Shown here one piece after another: positions 60,982 to 64,000 of a stretch of 64,000 nucleotides of DNA (position 1 is its first letter; the number at the start of each line of letters is the position of its first letter). The stretch comes from Kribbella sindirgiensis (GTDB lineage Bacteria > Actinomycetota > Actinomycetes > Propionibacteriales > Kribbellaceae). The notes under the pieces are model-generated. The model had not been told where the DNA came from and did not search any database. It worked only from the letters and a program-made list of their open reading frames with translations. A program made the position numbers and the translations under genes. Location of the stretch: the NCBI RefSeq assembly GCF_004331435.1, contig NZ_SJKA01000003.1:124001-188000 (forward strand), read 5' to 3'.

Positions 60982-61998
60982 TCAGAACAGTGGCTCCTGG
61001 GACGGCTCAGCGCGGTGCATGCCGTTCACGGGGTGCGTGCGGTGGGTTGAGGGGCGGGCGAAGCCGTGCTTGGACAAGAGCGGGCGGAGCTTCTGGTCGA
61101 AGGACTTTCGGTAGCTGGGGGATGCGTTGGAGCCGTGGGCGTACAAGGACGTGTAGCGGCCGACCAGGTTGGGGTGGTCGTGGGCCAGCCATTGCATGAA
61201 CCACTCCTTGACGCCGGGGCGTAGGTGGAGGAGGAGTGGGGTGACGCCGGTGGCGCCGGCTGCGGACAGGTCGCTCATCAGCTGGTCCAGCTGCTCCGTC
61301 GAGTCGGTCAGCCAAGGGAGGACCGGAGCGACCATCACGCCACACGCGAGGCCCGCCTCGCGGATTGCGCGGATGAGTTCCAGACGGCCGCGGACGGATG
61401 GGACGCCCGGCTCCAGACGGCGGCGGAGGTCCTCGTCCCCCAGGGCGAGCGAGAGACCGATGCCGACGGACACCTCGGCGGAAGCCGCGGACAGCAACCC
61501 CAGATCGCGTCGGAGCAGGGTGCCTTTGGTGAGAATGGACAGCGGTGTGCCGGACCCCGCGAGCGCCTCGATGATGCCGGGCATCAACCGGTAGCGGCCC
61601 TCAGCGCGCTGATACGGATCCGTGTTGGTGCCGAGAGCAACTTGTTCGCGGCGCCACGACGGGCGGGCGAGTTCGCGGCGCAGGACGTCGGCCACGTTCG
61701 TCTTCACGACGATCTGCTGGTCGAAGTCCCGGCCCGCGTCGAGTTCGAGGTACTGATGGGTGGGCCGTGCGAAGCAGTACCGGCAGGCGTGCGAACACCC
61801 GCGGTACGGATTCACGGTCCAGTTGAACGGCAGCGCCGTACCAGGCACCGAGTTCAGCGCCGACCGCGCCAGCACCTCATGAAACGTGATCCCCTGGAAC
61901 TCCGGCGTCGTCACCGACCGGACCAGCCCGGCGATCGACCCAAGCCCCGGCAACGTCCCCGGAGCCTCGGCATCAACCCGCTGCCCGGCCCACCTCAT
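60982..61998 (-). CDS. Rv2578c-family radical SAM protein
   Basis: A 338-residue radical SAM enzyme. The cluster motif is CSHACRYCFAR (CxxxCxxC, about residues 68-78), after NPYRGCSHA. Typical are TKGTLLRRDLGLL and a late region with HPNLVGRYTSLY. It resembles the SPL-like/Rv2578c group of actinobacteria whose reaction is unknown. It is downstream of the DinB gene by 32 bases and convergent with map. Confidence 0.9.
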   Translation of the reverse strand: MRWAGQRVDAEAPGTLPGLGSIAGLVRSVTTPEFQGITFHEVLARSALNSVPGTALPFNWTVNPYRGCSHACRYCFARPTHQYLELDAGRDFDQQIVVKTNVADVLRRELARPSWRREQVALGTNTDPYQRAEGRYRLMPGIIEALAGSGTPLSILTKGTLLRRDLGLLSAASAEVSVGIGLSLALGDEDLRRRLEPGVPSVRGRLELIRAIREAGLACGVMVAPVLPWLTDSTEQLDQLMSDLSAAGATGVTPLLLHLRPGVKEWFMQWLAHDHPNLVGRYTSLYAHGSNASPSYRKSFDQKLRPLLSKHGFARPSTHRTHPVNGMHRAEPSQEPLF

Positions 61999-62030
61999 GC
62001 CTCACAGTCGAACACATGTTCCCATGAACG

Positions 62031-62606
62031 TCAAACGGCGGCTCGGGCAGCCTCCTCGACGCGGGCGCGGTACGCCGCCCACCACTCCGCGTCCTGCTCG
62101 GGGAGGTTCGAGTTGGTTGAGCTCATGCCGGCGGCGCCGTCCAGTTGTTCGCGGAGGATGTCGGCGTGGCCGGCGTGGCGGTTGGTCTCGGCGAGGACGT
62201 GGACGAGGATGCCGTGCAGCGTCACCGACGACTTGCGCCACCACGGCACCAGGCCCGACGCGTCCAGGTCGAGCGCCTCGATCGTCGCGTCAGCGTGCGC
62301 ACACGCCCGCTGGTACCGGTCGACGATCGACGCGCGCGTCTCGTCGGCGGTCGCCCACATCTCGACGTTCGGCTCGGCGTCGTCGTCCCACCACGGCAGT
62401 TCCTCGGCGAACGGCCGATCGAAGGTCTTCCCGAAGTACCAGGCCTCGACGATCGACAGGTGCTTGACCAGGCCGAGCAGGTTGGTCCCGCTGGGCGTCA
62501 GCGGCCGGCGGATGTCGTACTCGCCGAGCCCGTCGAGCTTCCAGACCATCGCCTCGCGGGCCTTACGGAGATAGTCGTGCAGGGTTTCTTTCACACCCCG
62601 GATCAT
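62031..62606 (-). CDS. DinB/DUF664-family protein
   Basis: A 191-residue four-helix-bundle protein with the DinB fold. Candidate metal histidines are in VKHLSIVEAWYFG (about 48), ILVHVLAETNRHAGHADILREQLDG (two histidines near 134 and 142). Such proteins are thiol-dependent transferases or of unknown function in actinobacteria. It starts three bases after the stop of the NmrA-like gene, so it is coupled to it. Confidence 0.88.
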   Translation of the reverse strand: MIRGVKETLHDYLRKAREAMVWKLDGLGEYDIRRPLTPSGTNLLGLVKHLSIVEAWYFGKTFDRPFAEELPWWDDDAEPNVEMWATADETRASIVDRYQRACAHADATIEALDLDASGLVPWWRKSSVTLHGILVHVLAETNRHAGHADILREQLDGAAGMSSTNSNLPEQDAEWWAAYRARVEEAARAAV

Positions 62607-62609
62607 GCC

Positions 62610-63443
62610 TCAGCTGAAGACCGCCGCGTTGGCCCGCGCCCATTCGCGGTACGTCGTCCCCGGCCGGCCGGTGAGGTCGCGCACGGCCGGCTCCGGCTTC
62701 ATCGGGTACTCGGCCATCATCCGGAACCCGTCGAGCAGCCACTGCGACGTCTCGCGCCCGATCACCGGTGCGAGCCCGTCGACGTACTCGTCCGGGGTCA
62801 GCTCCTCGAACCGCACCTCCCGCCCGATCGCCTCCGCGATGTACGCGACCTGCTCAGGCGGCGTGAGCCCTTCCGGTCCGCTCATGGTGATCTTCTGCCC
62901 GCCGTACTCCTCGGACAGCAGCACCACCCGCGCCACCGCCGCGATGTCCGCGAGGTCGATCGGCGTCTGCACCGCACCGGCGTACGGCGCCCGCACCACC
63001 CCGTCGGCCTTGATCGACGGCGCCCAGTCGAGCGTGTTGTTCATGAACTGCCCCGGCCGCAGGAACGTCCAGTCGAAGCCGGCCGCCTCGATCGCACGCT
63101 CGATCCGGTAGTAGTGCCACGTCGACGGATCCCCTTGCGCCTCGTAGTCCGCGGGCTCCCCTGACAGTACGACGACCCGCCGCACGCCGGCGTCCCGCGC
63201 ACAGCGGACGAAGTCGTCGACGTACGCCGGAAGCGGCGCGAGGTACACCGTGTCGACACCGGCGAGCGCCGCGGGCAACGTCTCCGGCTTACCGAGGTAC
63301 CCGCGCGCGACCTCCACGCCCTCCGGCAGGGCCGCCCGGGCCGGCTTGTTGGTCAGCGCGCGCACCGGGGCGCCCGCCGCCACCAACTCGTCGACCAGGA
63401 GCCGCCCCACACTCGCCGTCGCGCCCGTCACCAGGATCGTCAT
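62610..63443 (-). CDS. NmrA-like NAD(P)-binding oxidoreductase
   Basis: A 277-residue atypical short-chain dehydrogenase. The nucleotide loop is TILVTGATASVGRLLVDEL at the N-terminus, with LAGVDTVYLAPLP, RVVVLSGEPAD and FLRPGQFMNN typical of NmrA/QOR2-like sensors or quinone reductases. First gene of the minus-strand group. A perfect 11-bp dyad lies just upstream, between it and a divergent TetR gene, which suggests TetR repression. Confidence 0.9.
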   Translation of the reverse strand: MTILVTGATASVGRLLVDELVAAGAPVRALTNKPARAALPEGVEVARGYLGKPETLPAALAGVDTVYLAPLPAYVDDFVRCARDAGVRRVVVLSGEPADYEAQGDPSTWHYYRIERAIEAAGFDWTFLRPGQFMNNTLDWAPSIKADGVVRAPYAGAVQTPIDLADIAAVARVVLLSEEYGGQKITMSGPEGLTPPEQVAYIAEAIGREVRFEELTPDEYVDGLAPVIGRETSQWLLDGFRMMAEYPMKPEPAVRDLTGRPGTTYREWARANAAVFS

Positions 63444-63463
63444 CGAAAATCCCCTCTCGATCA

Positions 63464-63490
63464 GAATTCTCGTAGGGTATACGAGAATTC
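63464..63490. promoter_or_regulatory. TetR operator dyad
   Basis: GAATTCTCGTA (63464-63474) and TACGAGAATTC (63480-63490) form a perfect 11-bp inverted repeat with a 5-base spacer, between divergent NmrA-like and TetR genes. Confidence 0.75.
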
Positions 63491-63513
63491 GAGAAAGCGC
63501 CTATCGTTGGCCC

Positions 63514-64000
63514 GTGAGTGAGCGGCGGAGTGGCGAGGGGCAGCCGGACAAGACGCTGGCGTTGCTGTGGCGCAACCACCGCCACCCCATGGCTGACGAG
63601 TCCGTCGACCGGAAGCGCGGCGCGGGCCGGCGTCCGTCGCTGAACGTGGACGAGGTCGTCCAGGCAGGCATCCAGCTCGCCGACGACCAGGGTCTGGCGG
63701 CGGCATCGATGGGCGGGCTCGCCAAGGAGCTCGGCGTCGGCACGATGACGCTGTACACGTACGTGCCGTCCAAGGACGAACTGCTCGACCTGATGGTCGA
63801 CCAGGTGCTCGGCGAGCGCGAGCTCCCCGGCCCTGGTGAGCCGCGGCCGGAGGACTGGCGCGAGCAGGTCGAGCTCTACTCGCGGCAAACCCGTGCGATG
63901 TTCCAGCGGCACCTGTGGTTGTCACAGGTCTCGACGATCCGCCCGCCGGTAGGGCCGGGCATGCTGGCGGGCCGCGAGTACCTCCTGTCCGCGTTGCTCG
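63514..64000 (+). CDS. TetR-family regulator, 5' part
   Basis: Open from GTG 63514 to the window end (162 codons). After a basic N-terminus (RKRGAGRRPSLN) the helix-turn-helix reads ASMGGLAKELGVGTMTLYTYV with SKDELLDLMVDQVLGE, typical of the TetR group with the TetR_C_1 ligand domain. It probably binds the dyad at 63464-63490 and controls the NmrA-like gene. TATCGT lies some seven bases before the GTG, so a leaderless message is possible; an internal ATG at 63589 is less likely as start. The C-terminus is outside the window. Confidence 0.9.
   Translation, partial: MSERRSGEGQPDKTLALLWRNHRHPMADESVDRKRGAGRRPSLNVDEVVQAGIQLADDQGLAAASMGGLAKELGVGTMTLYTYVPSKDELLDLMVDQVLGERELPGPGEPRPEDWREQVELYSRQTRAMFQRHLWLSQVSTIRPPVGPGMLAGREYLLSALL

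Overview
The window is high-GC DNA (roughly 70% by eye) from an actinobacterium. Typical markers are a PknG-GlnH-GlnX kinase operon, an Rv2578c-type radical SAM protein, a HelR/HelD helicase, a solitary groEL2 with two CIRCE boxes, XPB helicase and SigE-family sigma factor. Gene style and content fit the Nocardioidaceae/Kribbellaceae, and Kribbella is my best guess (inference, not shown by any single gene). It looks like chromosome: no rRNA, tRNA, CRISPR array, transposase gene or phage module was seen. No gap between genes exceeds 300 bases. The longest are 20749-21034 (tuf leader), 15695-15914 (MITE-like element), 49383-49599 (groEL CIRCE region) and 45980-46194 (acetyltransferase leader).

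Layout. 1-2506: end of an XPB helicase, then an AbiEi/DUF559-like gene bracketed by two directly repeated 100-bp palindromic elements. 2509-8771: a sialoglycan-type catabolic locus with GntR regulator, DapA/NanA-family aldolase and sialidase facing a lipoprotein and two ABC permeases across one shared operator. 8847-15694: PAP2 phosphatase, HelR, two related membrane proteins, and an MFS exporter divergent from an ArsR regulator. A 164-bp MITE-like hairpin element with target duplication touches the arsR stop codon. 15915-20748: two tandem paralogues joining an HD-hydrolase domain, five membrane helices and a PQQ-type propeller; the first has lost its catalytic residues. 21035-25167: a divergent second EF-Tu, DUF4031 and CutC genes, a LacI regulator and two small proteins. 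25226-28227: a multicopper oxidase operon, then an HTH/Clp-N pair. 28352-32266: ArsR/AHSA1/RibD-like operon, PTH2, thyA-folA.

32365-44521 is the centrepiece: ten tightly coupled genes encoding TelA, a helical protein, a CbxX-type AAA+ ATPase, GlnX-like membrane protein, GlnH-like lipoprotein, a coiled-coil protein, PknG-like kinase, PP2C phosphatase, vWA protein and FHA protein. It looks like an amino-acid-sensing PknG pathway merged with a TerY-P (vWA/phosphatase/kinase) triad. Zinc ribbons of one style recur in three of the proteins.

44518-64000: a membrane protein, GNAT enzyme with a possible leader peptide, secreted RNase Sa-like enzyme, GH6 glycosidase, groEL2, YjbR protein, sigma factor with PASTA membrane partner, PspC protein, M48 peptidase, glycerophosphodiesterase, YhhN protein, a highly asymmetric heterodimeric ABC exporter, a short Erm-like methyltransferase, CapA-like protein, methionine aminopeptidase, a radical SAM/DinB/NmrA run, and a divergent TetR gene cut by the window end. 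Several genes appear to have leaderless promoters, and many regulators sit beside clear dyads.
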